Of a DNA stretch of 64,000 nucleotides, positions 22,287 to 33,718 are shown one piece after another. The translations under genes and the position numbers were made by a program. The notes beneath the pieces are model-generated. The model was not told the origin of the DNA and ran no database searches. It worked only from the letters and a program-made list of their open reading frames with translations. Origin of the DNA: Miscanthus floridulus. Its lineage: Eukaryota > Streptophyta > Magnoliopsida > Poales > Poaceae. Each line of letters opens with the position of its first letter. Positions within the stretch are counted from its first letter, which is position 1. The stretch lies in assembly GCF_019320115.1 (NCBI RefSeq), contig NC_089598.1, forward strand, positions 79,610,570 to 79,674,569. The letters are read 5' to 3'.

Positions 22287-25200
22287 TGGATAGGTTTGCC
22301 GATGATGGAAAATTAGGTCAAGGGTTCACATCGGCAGATGATTTAGTAGAAGTAGATATCGGTGATGGCGATAGGCCAAGACCTACTTTTATTAGTGCTA
22401 AGTTAGATTCCAAGTGTAAGCAGCAAATAATTGATGTGTTAAAAGAGTATAAAGATTGTTTTGCTTGGGATTATACTGAGATGCCTGGATTAGACCGATC
22501 GGTAGTTGAACATCGGTTACCTATCAAATCTGGATTTCGGCCACATCAGCAGCCAACGCGCTGATGCAACCCTAATATACTTCCTGATATTAAGGCCAAA
22601 ATAACTAAATTAATTGAGGCAAAGTTTATTCGGTAGTGTCGATATGCAGAGTGGATCTCTAATGTGGTTCCTGTTTATAAGAAGAATGGAAAACTTCGTG
22701 TTTGTATTGATTTTAGGAATCTCAATAAAGCCACAACGATGGATGGCTATCCAATGCCGATTGCTGATTTGTTGATTGATGCTGCAGCCGGACATCAAAT
22801 TATCAGCTTTATGGATGGTAATGCAGGCTACAATCAAATATTCATGGCTGAAGAAGATATTCCCAAGACTGCTTTCAGATGTCCAGGTCATGTAGGGTTG
22901 TTTGAGTGGATAGTTATGACGTTTGGTTTGAAAAATGCCGGCGCTACTTATCAGAGAGCTATGAACTTTATTTTTCATGAATACATCGGCACATTAGTAG
23001 AGATCTACATTGATGATGTGGTGATTAAGTCTAGAGATATCACAAAACATCTAGCCGATCTACGAAAGATACTAAAGTGTACAAGGAAGCATGGATTGAA
23101 GATGAATCCTAATAAATGTGCATTTGGTGTATCGGCGGGTCAATTCTTGGGTTTTATGGTGCATCAGCGGGGCATCGAAATCAGTAGGAAGTCTATTGAT
23201 GCAATTAACAAGGTGGTTGCTCCTGCCAATAAGACTGAATTGCAATCTTTGATCGGTAAGATTAATTTCATTAGAAGATTCATATCTAATCTGTCGGGTA
23301 AGATCAAGGCTTTCAGTCCATTACTAAAATTGAAGGCCGATCAGGAATTTGTATGGGGAGCTGAGCAGCAGTTAGCCCTCGATGAAATTAAGAAATATTT
23401 AACAAATCCTCCAGTGCTAGTTCCACCTCAACACGGGAAGCCTTTCAGGTTGTATTTGTCAGCTGATGATACTGTTATTGGTTCAACTCTTATTCAAGAA
23501 TTTGAAGGGAAAGAACGTGTTATTTATTATCTTAGCAGAAGATTAGTGGATGTTGAGACAAGGTATTCGGCCGTCGAAAAATTATGTCTATGTTTATACT
23601 TTTCTTGTGTCAAATTGAGACATTATTTGTTATCTGCCGAATGTACGGTCATATGCAAAGACGACGTAGTCAAGTACATGCTGTCAATGCCGATATTAAG
23701 TGGTAGAATCGGCAAGTGGATTTTAGCATTATCAGAATTTGAACTACGTTACGAATCGACCAAGGTAGTTAAGGGGCAAGTTATGGCTGATTTCGTTACT
23801 CAGCATTGTAATACAGTGGACTTTCTGGAGATTGCCCCTTGGACACTTTTCTTCGATGGTTCCACATGCGGTGAAGGAGCAGGTATCGGCATTGTGTTGA
23901 TTTCACCTCAAGGAAGGAAGTATGAGTTTTCATTGCCGATTGTTGCTACATCGACAAACAATCAGGCTAAATACCAAGCCTTGATAAAAGGGTTAGAATT
24001 ACTGAAGGAGATACGTGCCGATGCTGTTGAAATCTTTGGTGATTCTATGCTAGTTATAAATCAATTGACTGGAATTTATGAATGCCGAAGTGAAGCTTTG
24101 ATTTCGTATTATGAAAGATGTTTGCAATTGTTGAAAGGATTTAGAGATTTTCGTCTTGAACATATCTCTCGGTTGCATAATGAGGAAGCTAATCGACTAG
24201 CTCAGCATGCTTCAGGGTATCAACCTATTCAGGAAGTGCTAACATCGGCAGTTGATACCGATGACTGGAGGAAGGAGGTTGTCGATTATTTAAAGGATCC
24301 ATATAGAAAGGTTGAGAGACGTATAAGGTTCCAAGCTACTAAGTATGTGCTCCTCGATGATGAATTATATTATCGAACTATAGATGGAGTTTTACTTAGA
24401 TGTGTTAGCAGTGATGAATCGAAAAGCTTGATGGGTGAAATTCATGAAGGAGTGTGTGGGGCGCATCAATCGGCTTTCAAGATGAAGTGGATGATCAGAA
24501 GGAATGGGTACTATTGGCCGACTATTCTTGAAGATTGTTTTAAATATTTTAAAGGATGTCAGGGGTGTCAAAAGTTTGGTAATATTCAAAGAGCGCCTGC
24601 ATCGGCTATGAACCCTATAATCAAACCGTGGCCGTTCCGGGGATGGGCTATTGATCTCATTGGTCAGATTTATCCGCCATCGAGTAAAGGACATAAATTT
24701 ATTCTGGTTGCTACCGATTATTTCACAAAATGGGTTGAGGCAATTCCTTTAAAAAAGGTGACATCGGTTAATATGATTGATTTTGTGAAAGAGCATATTG
24801 TCTACCGATTTGGTATTTCTCAGACTATCACTACCGATCAGGGCACTATGTTTATATCAGGAGAATTTGATGAGTTTGCTGTAGGTATGGGAATTAAAGT
24901 TTTAAATTCTTCTCCATATTATGCTCAAGCTAATGGTCAAGCTGAGGCTTTTAACAAAGGGATCATCAAACTCATTAAGCGCAAAATTGAAGAAAATCCT
25001 AGGAGGTGGCATACAGTATTAAATGAAGCCTTGTGGTCATATCGGATGTCATGTCATGGTGCAACCAAAGTAACGCCTTATCAGTTAGTATATGGACACA
25101 ATGCAGTATTGCCTTGGGAAATTAAAATTGGCTCTAGGCGAATACGTTCTCAAAATCAGCTGACAGCCGATGATTATAATACCCTTATGAAGGATGAGTT

Positions 25201-25510
25201 GGAAGATGTGGCGGGTCATCGGTTAAGGGCTTTAGTTAGCATCGAAGAAAATAAGAAAAGAGTAGCTAGATGGTATGACAAGAAGGTGAAGATAAAGGAG
25301 TTTGCCGATGGAGATCTGGTCTGGAAATTGGTTTTACCGATTGGGACTAAAAGTTCAAAGTTTGGAAAGTGGTCTCCTAATTGGGAAGGTCCATATCGGA
25401 TAAATCAGTCTGTTCTTGGTAACGCATATATTCTAGAAACCCTCGAAGGGGTTGTGTTTTCTAGAGCATTAAATGGAAAATATTTAAAGAAATATTACCC
25501 TAGTATCTAG
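22286..25510 (+). pseudogene. pol: reverse transcriptase, dual RNase H, integrase
   Basis: The frame 22286-25510 has stops at 22562 and 22635 and is then open for 948 codons. RT shows YIDDV at 23006. A degenerate RNase H follows (LYLSADDTVIGSTLIQEF, 23448), in which the first catalytic acidic position appears altered. A second, intact-looking RNase H has FFDGSTCGEGAGIG (23850), an E in YQALIKGLELL and FGDSM. The integrase has a zinc finger (H...H...CQGCQKFG near 24560), the catalytic AIDLIG / TTDQGT / GQAEAFNK set (24648, 24832, 24935) and a GPY/F-type end WEGPYRI; no chromodomain is seen. It ends KYLKKYYPSI. Two RNase H domains are typical of Tat. Function is reverse transcription and integration, if the two early stops were absent. 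Confidence 0.92.
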
Positions 25511-25607
25511 ATGAATGCATAAAAGTATAAGTGCCGATAACAGTCCTATCGGCTAGAATTATGCAAGGATGTCAATGTCTCATAAAGTGCCGATACAATA
25601 AACAAGA

Positions 25608-28600
25608 TTACAAGTTCAACAAGGATTGGATAGCTAATATCGCACGCAGGCGAATCTGCTCGGCTTCCTCCATTTCTTTGATATCGTCATCGGCAGTACC
25701 CTCCACAGGCTTGAGTTTTTTCTTCATGGCCAAAGCTTTGCGAGCCTGGATATCTCTTTCTTGCTGAAGGGCTTTGATGGCATTGGGTAGCTGGCTTTCT
25801 TTTTGTTGAGCATGAGTTAAGGCTGCATCGACTTCCTTCAATTCAGCCAATAGAGCCATCTTCCTTGCTGATAAATCCAAGATTTTCTGCTTAAGTTCAG
25901 CACCCGAAGTCTGCAAGTTGCCGATGCCCTTGTGCTTCTCATCGGCAATTTGTTTCAGTTGTAGCATCTCTTCTTTGAGTTGAGCCTGAGCTGCTCTATC
26001 GGCAATACGTTGAGCAGCCCGTTGATATTGTAGTTGGCGACTCTCTAAATGGGCTGCTGGGAAGAGTACTTCTTCAACATCGACAGGGACCTGGCCACGG
26101 ATTGTTTTGAAAATTGCCTTTGTGGGGTCTGAGTCATCTACCAGTTGGGCGGTATCCTGCTGTAGCAAGTTCAGGAGAGCTTCTAACCTGGACTTAGTTT
26201 CTGCCGATATTGTTCCCAGTGCAAGGGAAGAACTTGTTTCCTCTCCATCATCGTCAGAGACATCAATAGCGAAGGAGAATAGGCTGTTTGGGGAGTCTTG
26301 TTCTTGAGGAAAAGGAAAGGAGGTCAGTTAAGGATAAGTATGAGTATTGTAAATCAGCTAGGTTAATCGGTTTACCTATTTCAAGGCGATTTCCTGTGCT
26401 TAACTAGAGGAAGCAACCTAGAGTATGTCGTGTGGGGGATCGGTTGAGCTTGCCGATGGGATATACTCTGTGACTTCATCGGTGGTTGGCTCTTGAGGTA
26501 TGATGACCGATGACATTGGGGCAGATGTAGGGATCGGCATGGACCTTTGTCGTTTTGGCTGTGCTTCAGCATCTGTTAAAGCTTTACGCTTTGCTTGGGC
26601 ATCGGCAACGATTGGCTGGAGGGCATCGACACTTGTTGATTGTGAAGCTTGGACATCTGGTACGCTTGCCGATGTACCCAATTGTTGCTGCAAAACAAGT
26701 GTAAGGTATGATATTTAACAGATAAAATGTAAAGTTAAGAAGATACCTCTGAAGGTTCGTCAAAAGAAGTGGTGCTTGATATCGGAGGAATTACCGATGA
26801 TGATCCAGCAGCAGCTCTTACCCCCTGGTGATTAATGTTAATATAGTTTGTGATCGGCATGAGTAGAAATAAACAAGGTTGTTACCTTGAATGCCTTGAC
26901 CAAGGTTGTAGCAGCAGCCGATGGAGTGGCCCTGGCTGTAGCCAATTTGGACTTGGAGGTGATGGTCTTGGTACGGATCTTCTGGTGAGTCAAAGCGGCT
27001 AAGGTGGGAGCATTGTAGCCGATCGGTGATATCGGGGAAACAGGCCGAAGATCGAAGGGTTTCCCACTTTTGCTCATAGTTGGTGCTGGGTTGTTAACCT
27101 GTCACGAGAGAGTTAGTTACCGATATATGAAAGGAAAAAGCGGAAGGGAGCTAAAAGGAACTTACTGCGTCATCGGGAATGGCGTATTCAGGGTCGATCA
27201 TGTGCCGATATGTGTGAACAAATGTTGCAAACAGTTGTTCCTTCCACTCTCGCCACCATTGCTTATATGACTCGGTGATGAAAGATACTGGCGTCCAGGT
27301 GGATATATCAACATCTGTAGTATCGGCATCGGGGGAGAGTTGTACTACCTTGTTCCAATCTGTTTTGCAGGTAATTGTTTCCCTAGGTTTGATCACATCG
27401 GCAAAGCAAAGTTTGATTGGCAGTTGCCCAAAAGCCAATTGATGGGATACTGCCGATGGACTGTAAAATTCATACGTAATGCTGGTGTTTTTCCCGCTAC
27501 CAAATGTATTTACTGGGATTACCCTGGGAGTAATGATGGCCATCATGAGTTCCTTATCCTGATTCAGAGTGTCATCGGCAAAGTTGAAAAGAAGGGGGAA
27601 TCTGTTTTCTTCGTCAATATAAGGTACCCAGGCCCTATGATCACGAGAAAGACCATTGTAGAGGCTCTGGAAGAATCTGCCGATCTGGTCTTCATTGGCC
27701 TCTGTTCCAGGAAGGACAATTATGGCTTCACCAAAATTGAGGGGTGAGCGTGTTGCTGATTCATCATCCCCAAGCACATGGTCTTCAGCAATTTCTTGTG
27801 GGAATTGTTGGGCAAAAAAGTCCCATTGCAGACGTTTGTGCATATGGGCATTCAGCCACATATTGATAAACCACCACGGGCCTCCTAGGTTGCCGATGGG
27901 TTCGCCAAGCAAAAGTTTCTAAGACACTTGATGAAGAAGATGATAAGTGGAGCTCAGAAGGTATCGACCAAGAGGAAACCTTACACCATTAGCCAAAAGT
28001 TCAGCTACGGGGAGGAAGGCGTTGGTTGGTCCTACTAATCGACCACAGAAGATAAATTTTTCTAACCACATATTCAAGAATGTGGCATGTTCCCTCTGGT
28101 TAAGTGTCCCAGTCTTCTGGTATTCTTGAATGTATCCCATCCAACCGCCGATGTTACGAGTATTCACCCTATATTCAGATTTTCTACCATAAATGGAGCC
28201 TTCATCGGCAGTTGAAATATCCAAGCCAGTGAGCATGTGGACATCGGCAAGTGTAGGAGTAGCTGGGCCATGTCCAAACATAAAAGTGTTTGTTGTGTCT
28301 GACCAGAAGTAAGCAGCTGCAAACATCATCGATTCATTCTTCTGCATATCGGCAATAGATAACCTAATGCATTGGTCTAACTTCCGTTCTGCCCAGTATA
28401 CTTGCATCGATCTATTAACCCTCAAGTACCAATCTTTCCACCCTTTGGTAGTTTTGGACCAAGATCGAAATGTGTCTTTCCATAAATTCAGAGAGAAATT
28501 TTGGGCTCTAAAGGGGATTCTGTTAACCTCTGCATTAATCAGATCGGTTGGATCTGGGTTGCCCATTGGTCCTAGGCATTGGACATGCGGCTGATCGGTT

Positions 28601-28755
28601 GGAATAACTAATTTGTTGCGCAGTTCCTAAGTTTCAAGGATTCGGAGAACAAAAGAAAGAAATCACCAACTGTGTGGATTTGCAAAAACTAGGGGAATCA
28701 AAGTAAAGGTAATGGAAGTGGAGCGAACCGCGGGGACATCGAAGTTGATTGCCAT
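25608..28755 (-). pseudogene. Antisense plant-mobile-domain gene carried by the Gypsy element
   Basis: A spliced gene runs opposite to gag-pol between integrase and the 3' LTR. Exons that keep frame with GT...AG introns are 28729-28755 (MAINFDVPA), 28626-27166, 27098-26886, 26824-26747, 26687 to about 26415, and a last exon from about 26300 to 25608. The large exon is a plant mobile domain (aminotransferase-like family, PF10536): LADVHMLTGLDIS, ATFLNMWLEKFIFCG, GGPWWFINMWLNAHMHK, YEFYSPSAVSHQLAFGQLP. The C-terminus is a Gln/Ala/Lys-rich coiled coil ending AIQSLLNL. One TAG at 27918 lies in the large exon, consistent with CAG-to-TAG. A TAG is also read at the end of the fifth exon. The role is unknown; antisense transcripts could also affect the element itself. 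The second element at 44.7-57 kb has a homologous gene. Confidence 0.85.
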
Positions 28756-29320
28756 TATCTTGAGGAAGATGAGGGCACGAGCCGGAGACTTGAGGTAACG
28801 CTGGAGAAGGGTTCTTGTTGGTTGAGGTCGTGCAGTGGTTCGTCGGAGTCGCCGCCGGAAAGAGAAAATGTCAAAGATTGGAGTCTGAGAGTAGAAGACG
28901 AGTGTTCCGGAGAAATCTATTTATAAGCCGCTTGGAATAGGGGTATTTTGGACTTATCTCTATGCCGCGCGCATGTAGGTCGAAGTGGTTCAGATGGATA
29001 TGGTAACTGTTCGCACGATAATCAGGGGATTGTACAGATGGGTTGATGGCAAGTAATCATGACTTGGAAGAGATATCGGTACAGGATATTTTAATTCTGA
29101 AAATGACAGCATTATCATGTTAAGATCTTGCCGATGGGTTATTGTTTCGGTATCTTAACCATAATCAAGGCAAGAGTGGTTGGCGATTGTGCGATATTTA
29201 CTGAAGTGCGTGAATCATGATTAGATTTGATTGGATTTGATAACAGATCAGGTTTTGGCTTGGAGAATGAGTTACGGTAATCTGGAGTAAATTTCGGAGC
29301 ATTAATGGTTTTATACTCCA

Positions 29321-29331
29321 AAATTGGGGGG
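29321..29331 (+). promoter_or_regulatory. Polypurine tract of the Gypsy element
   Basis: AAATTGGGGGG lies four bases before the 3' LTR and would prime plus-strand DNA synthesis. The second Tat-related element has the matching tract on the minus strand at 47046-47056. Confidence 0.75.
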
Positions 29332-29335
29332 CATG

Positions 29336-30197
29336 TGTTGACACCGTTTTTTGCACGTGTCAAAATGATCGGAGTGGACTAATCGGCAATGGGAAAGTTA
29401 CTGTATACTTGATAGCCGATGAAAGCCAGCTTGTAAAGATGGTTGCCGATAGCTGGTGATGGTCGATGGAGAGGTTGATTTAGACTCGGGCGTTGCCGAT
29501 GAGGTTGAAGGTGTCATTGTCGATGCCGATGAAGGGAGGCTTGAAGACTACTGCCGATGAAACAGGGAGTATGCCGATGAAGGAAGACTTGAGGACTACT
29601 ACCGATGAAACAAGGAGTATGCTGATGAAGGAAGACTTGAGGACTACTGCCGATGAAACAGGGGGTATGCCGATGGGAAGGAGGACGGTGAGATTTCCAT
29701 CGTAATTGAGGCGGACAGGGAAATAGATAGGAGTTGATTTCCTTTTCTATATTTGTTAGAGTATGATTTATGTAAGAGTCACGTGTTTTCTTAGATATGG
29801 GCCTGGTGTCCTAGTTGTGTTTGGTTGTGTCTCTTTAGATCAGGGTATAAATATGGAGTGAGAGGCAATGTAATTAGATATATCAATCAATATCAAAACT
29901 AATTTTTACTCCCATTTGCATCTACTTACTTTTCGGCGACTTCGTCAATTTGCATTATTTTCTCTTTACGAGTTCTCATTGATTCGGCGAGCTGCATCGC
30001 TTCAGTGCGACCTTCGGCGATCCTCGAGTTCCGTATGAGTACCTCTTGGCCGTGACTTCCGGGCGTATCGCTGTTGTCAGGACCAAAGTGCTCGTATCTT
30101 CATCCTTGTCGATTAACAGGTCAAATCGACTGGCACGCCTTGGATATCGATTCGGGTATTAGCCCTTTGTGTTTGCAGATCCACTTTTGCATCAACA
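29336..30197 (+). repeat. 3' LTR of the full-length Gypsy element
   Basis: It has the same length and ends as the 5' LTR, with a TATA box at 29846-29853 and the same three 48-bp units. It is followed by the TSD GCTTG. Confidence 0.93.
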
Positions 30198-30344
30198 GCT
30201 TGCAATGGCTACACACGTGTTTTCAAAAATTTTCTGATATTTTACGAGTGTTTCAGACGTATGTTGCAAGTGTTCCAGCTGTTTCGGATGTACGTTGTAA
30301 GTGTTTTATCCGGATGTTGCAAAAGTAGACCGGATGTTGCACAT
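30198..30344 (+). repeat. Continuation of the old host repeat after the Gypsy insertion
   Basis: TGTTGCAAGTGTT-type motifs resume immediately after the TSD. They continue again after the nested MITEs at 30839 to about 30870 and then grade into GC-rich DNA. Confidence 0.65.
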
Positions 30345-30352
30345 GCTGCAAT

Positions 30353-30830
30353 TAGGGATGAAAACGGTACGAATATTTTCCGACCGTATTCGAAACCGAA
30401 TCCGTTTAGAGGGGTTGAGATCTGTCCGTATCCGAGTCCGGATATTCAACATCCGAAACCGTATCCGTATCCGAATACTCAAATCGCATATTTATGACGT
30501 CGATATCCAATCGTATTCTATCCAGTGTTTTCCTAAACGCTAAACGGTAAACAGTCGGTTACCTACCGTTTAGCCATTATTCGGGCAAAACGTCCCATTA
30601 AACGGGGTAAACGGCCATTAAACGAGGTAAACGGGTTATTAAACGAAAATGGCGCACCACCGTGTAGTGTTTACACGGTGTTTAAACGGGCTAAACAACC
30701 GTTTAGGCAAACCGTGATTCTATCCGACATAGTTGAGACTATCCATATTCGAATCCGAATCCGAACAGAAATATAAAAACAAATATAATATCAGTGATAT
30801 CCGTCCATATTTAATCTATTTTCATCCCTA
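30353..30830. mobile_element. hAT-like MITE with 8-bp target duplication
   Basis: The ends are TAGGGATGAAAA and TTTTCATCCCTA, a perfect 12-bp terminal inverted repeat. The flanks are GCTGCAAT (30345-30352) and ACTGCAAT (30831-30838), matching at seven of eight positions, as in hAT insertions. The inside contains CCGTATCCG-type repeats and a second MITE. Confidence 0.82.
30523..30716. mobile_element. Inner hAT-like MITE nested in the outer MITE
   Basis: It starts CAGTGTTTTCC, ends CAAACCGTG, and is flanked by ATTCTATC on both sides (30515-30522 and 30717-30724). The inside is made of TAAACGG/CCGTTTA motifs in both orientations, so the 194-bp element can fold on itself. Confidence 0.8.
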
Positions 30831-30870
30831 ACTGCAATACGCGTGAAAAGCAGAGGGGCGCAAGCGGTCC

Positions 30871-31411
30871 CTGCGAGTGGTCTGGCGGCGCAGGCGTCGT
30901 CCGGGTAGCGCAGGCCCTACGTGGGCGCACAAAATGTGGGCTCGAGCGAGGCGTGCTGGCCCCAGCGCGAAAACAGAGTGCGCGCGGACCTCTGGACGCC
31001 AGCACTGGCCTATTCAGATCGCATCATGCTACTAGTTGCTAGTAATGCCGAATTGCATCAAATGTACGGTAACACAAAGTCCATTCTCGGAGCATGCACA
31101 AATTCCATGACCTGAAAAGAAGGCACATGTCATGGACACGCTGGCGCAAAGACTTGTTGCGATTGCAGCCGATGTTTGAACGAAGCTTCAGATATCGCAC
31201 AGAGAGATACATATACTCCTACAAAATTAACATCTAGCAGTTGTCCTCATCATTCTACAAAACTAATTAACCACATTACCAAGAGCACCGTAACAGAAAA
31301 GCACACACAAGTCACCCGATCGACGTGCAGGTTTTACTTAGTACTATTAGGTGTGGAATAATGCACACATCACGCGCCCATTTGTAAATGTGAAGACGAG
31401 ATTTTCAAGAA
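30871..31411. other. Intergenic DNA downstream of the tetraspanin gene
   Basis: GC-rich DNA to about 31010 and then AT-rich sequence that is probably the 3' untranslated region and flank of the minus-strand tetraspanin. No further gene is seen. Confidence 0.5.
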
Positions 31412-33718
31412 TCAATTCCCCCATTTGTAGCGGCGGAAGAGGTCCTCGGTCTGCGCGTTGCGGAAGGCGCTGCAGCCGATGACGTAGACGAAGATGAGCG
31501 CGACGGTGGCGACGAGCAGCGCGACGGTGGCCTTGCGCCACTGCTCGCGCAGGCCGCCCAGCACGCCGGCCTTGCAGGAGGCGCAGGCGTAGCAGAGCTG
31601 GCCTGGGTCGTTGCTCCACGCCGCGCAGTCCGCGTCCGCCGCCGGGTTCGCCGGGCTCGTCCACACTGTCGGGCTCACGTACGCGTACCCGCACACCGTC
31701 GGCGGCTTGCAGCACCCGGACTGCACGGACAGCACAGCACAGTTCACAGATCACAGGGGTGACGAGTGACGACGGCTCATCATTAACATTAATTAATCAG
31801 AACAATTAGAGCACAGAAGCTTCCTATAGTCCTATCCTACGGGACCTGGAGTATGGGACAAGAGGCTGCAGAAGAGTCTGTTAAAAATCAGTAGCTGGCT
31901 ACATGCTTCTATGCACCGGCTGACCGGCCCACATGGCACATGTCTGCTGCTGCCGCCGCTCTCTCTCACACGCTCAGTGACAGAGGACAGAGGAGGACAC
32001 GTCTAGGCATGATGAAGATGAACACACTTAGGCCTCATTTAAATTTAGGGCGTAAAATTTTGGGTGTTAGGTGTTATATGGAGATATTATATGGGATGTT
32101 AATCTGTCAGTAATCTACGAGATAAATTTATTAAGCTTAATTAATCCATCATTAACACATGTGTTACTGTAGCACCACGCTGTCAAATCATTGACTAATT
32201 AGGCTTAAAATATTCGTCTAGTAAATTAATCGTAAATTATGCAATTAGTTATTTTTTAGTCTATATTTAGTACTTCATAAATATATCAAGGCCTTGTTTA
32301 GATCACCTCCAAATTCTAAATTTTTTCACTTTCTCCATCACATCAATTTTTGGACGCATGCATGGAGCATTAAATGTAGATAAAAAAATAACTAATTGCA
32401 CAGTTTGATTGTAAATCACGAGACGAATCTTTTGAGCCTAGTTAATCCATGATCGGATAAAGTTTGTCAAATACAGACGAAACATGCTACAGTGTCGAGA
32501 TTGCAAAAATTTGCAATCTAAACAAGGCCCAAACATTAAAATATGATAGAGTTACTTTAGGAAGTAACTAAAGAGGCCTTACAGGTCACGGCAACCATCC
32601 AGAGGTGGCAATCATGACATACGCCTGCGCCTGCTCTGCTACGCCTGCGCCTCCTGCAAGGCCTCCTGCGCAGCACGGATGGACCAGACTGGACCTACTT
32701 GGACTTGGCACAAGGCAATGGACTGATTCCTCTCACTTTTAACAACTATATAATATATATACTCCTTACACTAGCTACAAAGTGGAAAGCGAAGCTACAG
32801 TCACCTTTACACACACACCGTTCATCTTTGGCTGCGTTGAGCTCGTGAAATTTAGAAATTTTGTTACTGTAGTATTTTCGTTTTTATTTAACAATTAGTG
32901 TTCAATCATAAGCTAATTAGGCTCAAAACGTTCGTATCGTGATTTCCAATCAAACTATGCAATTAGTTTTTTTTTCGTCTACATTTAATGCTCCATTCAC
33001 ATATTAAAAGATTTAATGTAACGGCTACCGTAGCACTTTTTGAAAAACTCTTTGAAAACTAAACACAGCCTTAGATCAGAAGTAAACAGTGTGTGTAAAC
33101 AATAAGAACTAGTACTGCTACTACTTTTTACCTTCGATTAGAAGTAAACATTGGTCAGCACAATCGATATGTAAACAATAAGTACAGTACTAGTACTAAT
33201 TGATTTACCTCGATGGGCGAGAGGTGCGACATGTAGAACTGCTCGGGCACGATGAAGGAGCTATCCGCGGCGAGCTTCCTGCAGGTGCCAGACGCCGCGA
33301 CGCATGCCCGGATCCGCTCCCACCTTTGGGGATCATCGGCGACGTAGCCTCGCAGCCAGGAGGAGTAGCCCTGGAGGCGGTAGTCGTCGTAGGCCCGGCC
33401 AAGGACCGGGTACGCGCCGTCGCCGTGCGCGACGGCGAAGGCGAAGACGAGGAGCGCCAGGAGCAGCGTGACGAGCGCCGCCATCGCGAAGAGGTAGCAG
33501 GCCAGCAGGCCCCTGCGGTTCCAGTACGCGCCCGCGAAGCCCGCCAGCGCGACGAGGAGGAGCAGCGCGCCCAGGATCGCCAGGGGCCAGCGGAACAGCC
33601 TGAAGCAGTCCTCGCCGCCGTGCCTCGAGGCGAGCCAGAGACCCGTGGCCGCGATGGGGATGGTGCAGAGCAGGACTAGGAAGTTGATGCACGCCGTGAT
33701 GTTGTTGCTCACCGACAT
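31412..33718 (-). CDS. Tetraspanin (plant TET family)
   Basis: There are two exons, 33209-33718 (MSVSNNITACINFLVLLC to HLSPIE) and 31412-31720 (SGCCKPPTVCGYAYV to FRRYKWGN), with GT...AG borders in phase 0. The product is 272 residues, normal for plant tetraspanins. Four membrane segments are visible: residues about 8-30, 45-67, 74-100 and near 235-258. The large extracellular loop carries the plant GCCKPP motif and paired cysteines. Tetraspanins organise plasma-membrane microdomains. The start at 33718 is chosen because the family begins M-x-x-S-NN; the frame extends upstream in low-complexity leader. The 1.5 kb intron is loaded with MITEs. Confidence 0.93.
32031..32578. mobile_element. Tourist-like MITE in tetraspanin intron, split by another MITE
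   Basis: The ends GGCCTCATTTA and TAAAGAGGCC form an imperfect inverted repeat flanked by TTA on both sides (32028-32030, 32579-32581), the PIF/Harbinger target. Without the inner insertion it is about 305 bp. Confidence 0.75.
32290..32529. mobile_element. MITE nested inside the intronic MITE
   Basis: The ends GGCCTTGTTTAGAT and ATCTAAACAAGGCC form a 14-bp perfect terminal inverted repeat. The flanks are CAA on both sides (32287-32289, 32530-32532). The body shares the AATTAGTT...TTTAATG core with other MITEs in this window. Confidence 0.82.
32830..33070. mobile_element. Second MITE in the tetraspanin intron
   Basis: It starts GGCTGCGTTGAG and ends CTAAACACAGCC. The flanks TTT and TTA nearly match. 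The body (CAATTAGTGTTCAATC, AATTAGTT, TTTAATGCTCC) is the same family as the MITE at 41246. Confidence 0.7.

Larger units (their letters stand above)
17704..30197 (+). mobile_element. Full-length Ty3/Gypsy retrotransposon, Tat lineage, with antisense gene
   Basis: LTRs of 862 bp lie at 17704-18565 and 29336-30197. They begin TGTTGACACC and end GCATCAACA, and the element is flanked by GCTTG on both sides (17699-17703, 30198-30202). Between them are a primer-site candidate, gag, protease, RT, two RNase H domains, integrase, a 3.8 kb region with a gene on the opposite strand, and a polypurine tract. Dual RNase H domains and antisense genes are known features of Tat-type elements. The two LTRs differ at roughly 16 positions by eye, so the insertion is fairly recent. 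Coding regions carry many nonsense changes, so it is not autonomous now. Confidence 0.95.

Noticed and set aside
24392..24694. Minus-strand 100-codon frame within pol
   Set aside because: Shadow of the integrase zinc-finger region; no splice context linking it to the antisense gene.
31347..31754. Minus-strand 135-codon Arg-rich frame
   Set aside because: Out-of-frame overlap of tetraspanin exon 2, which has the GCCKPP motif and the fourth membrane segment in the other frame.
33200..33679. Plus-strand 159-codon frame
   Set aside because: Antisense shadow of tetraspanin exon 1; charged low-complexity sequence without a family.
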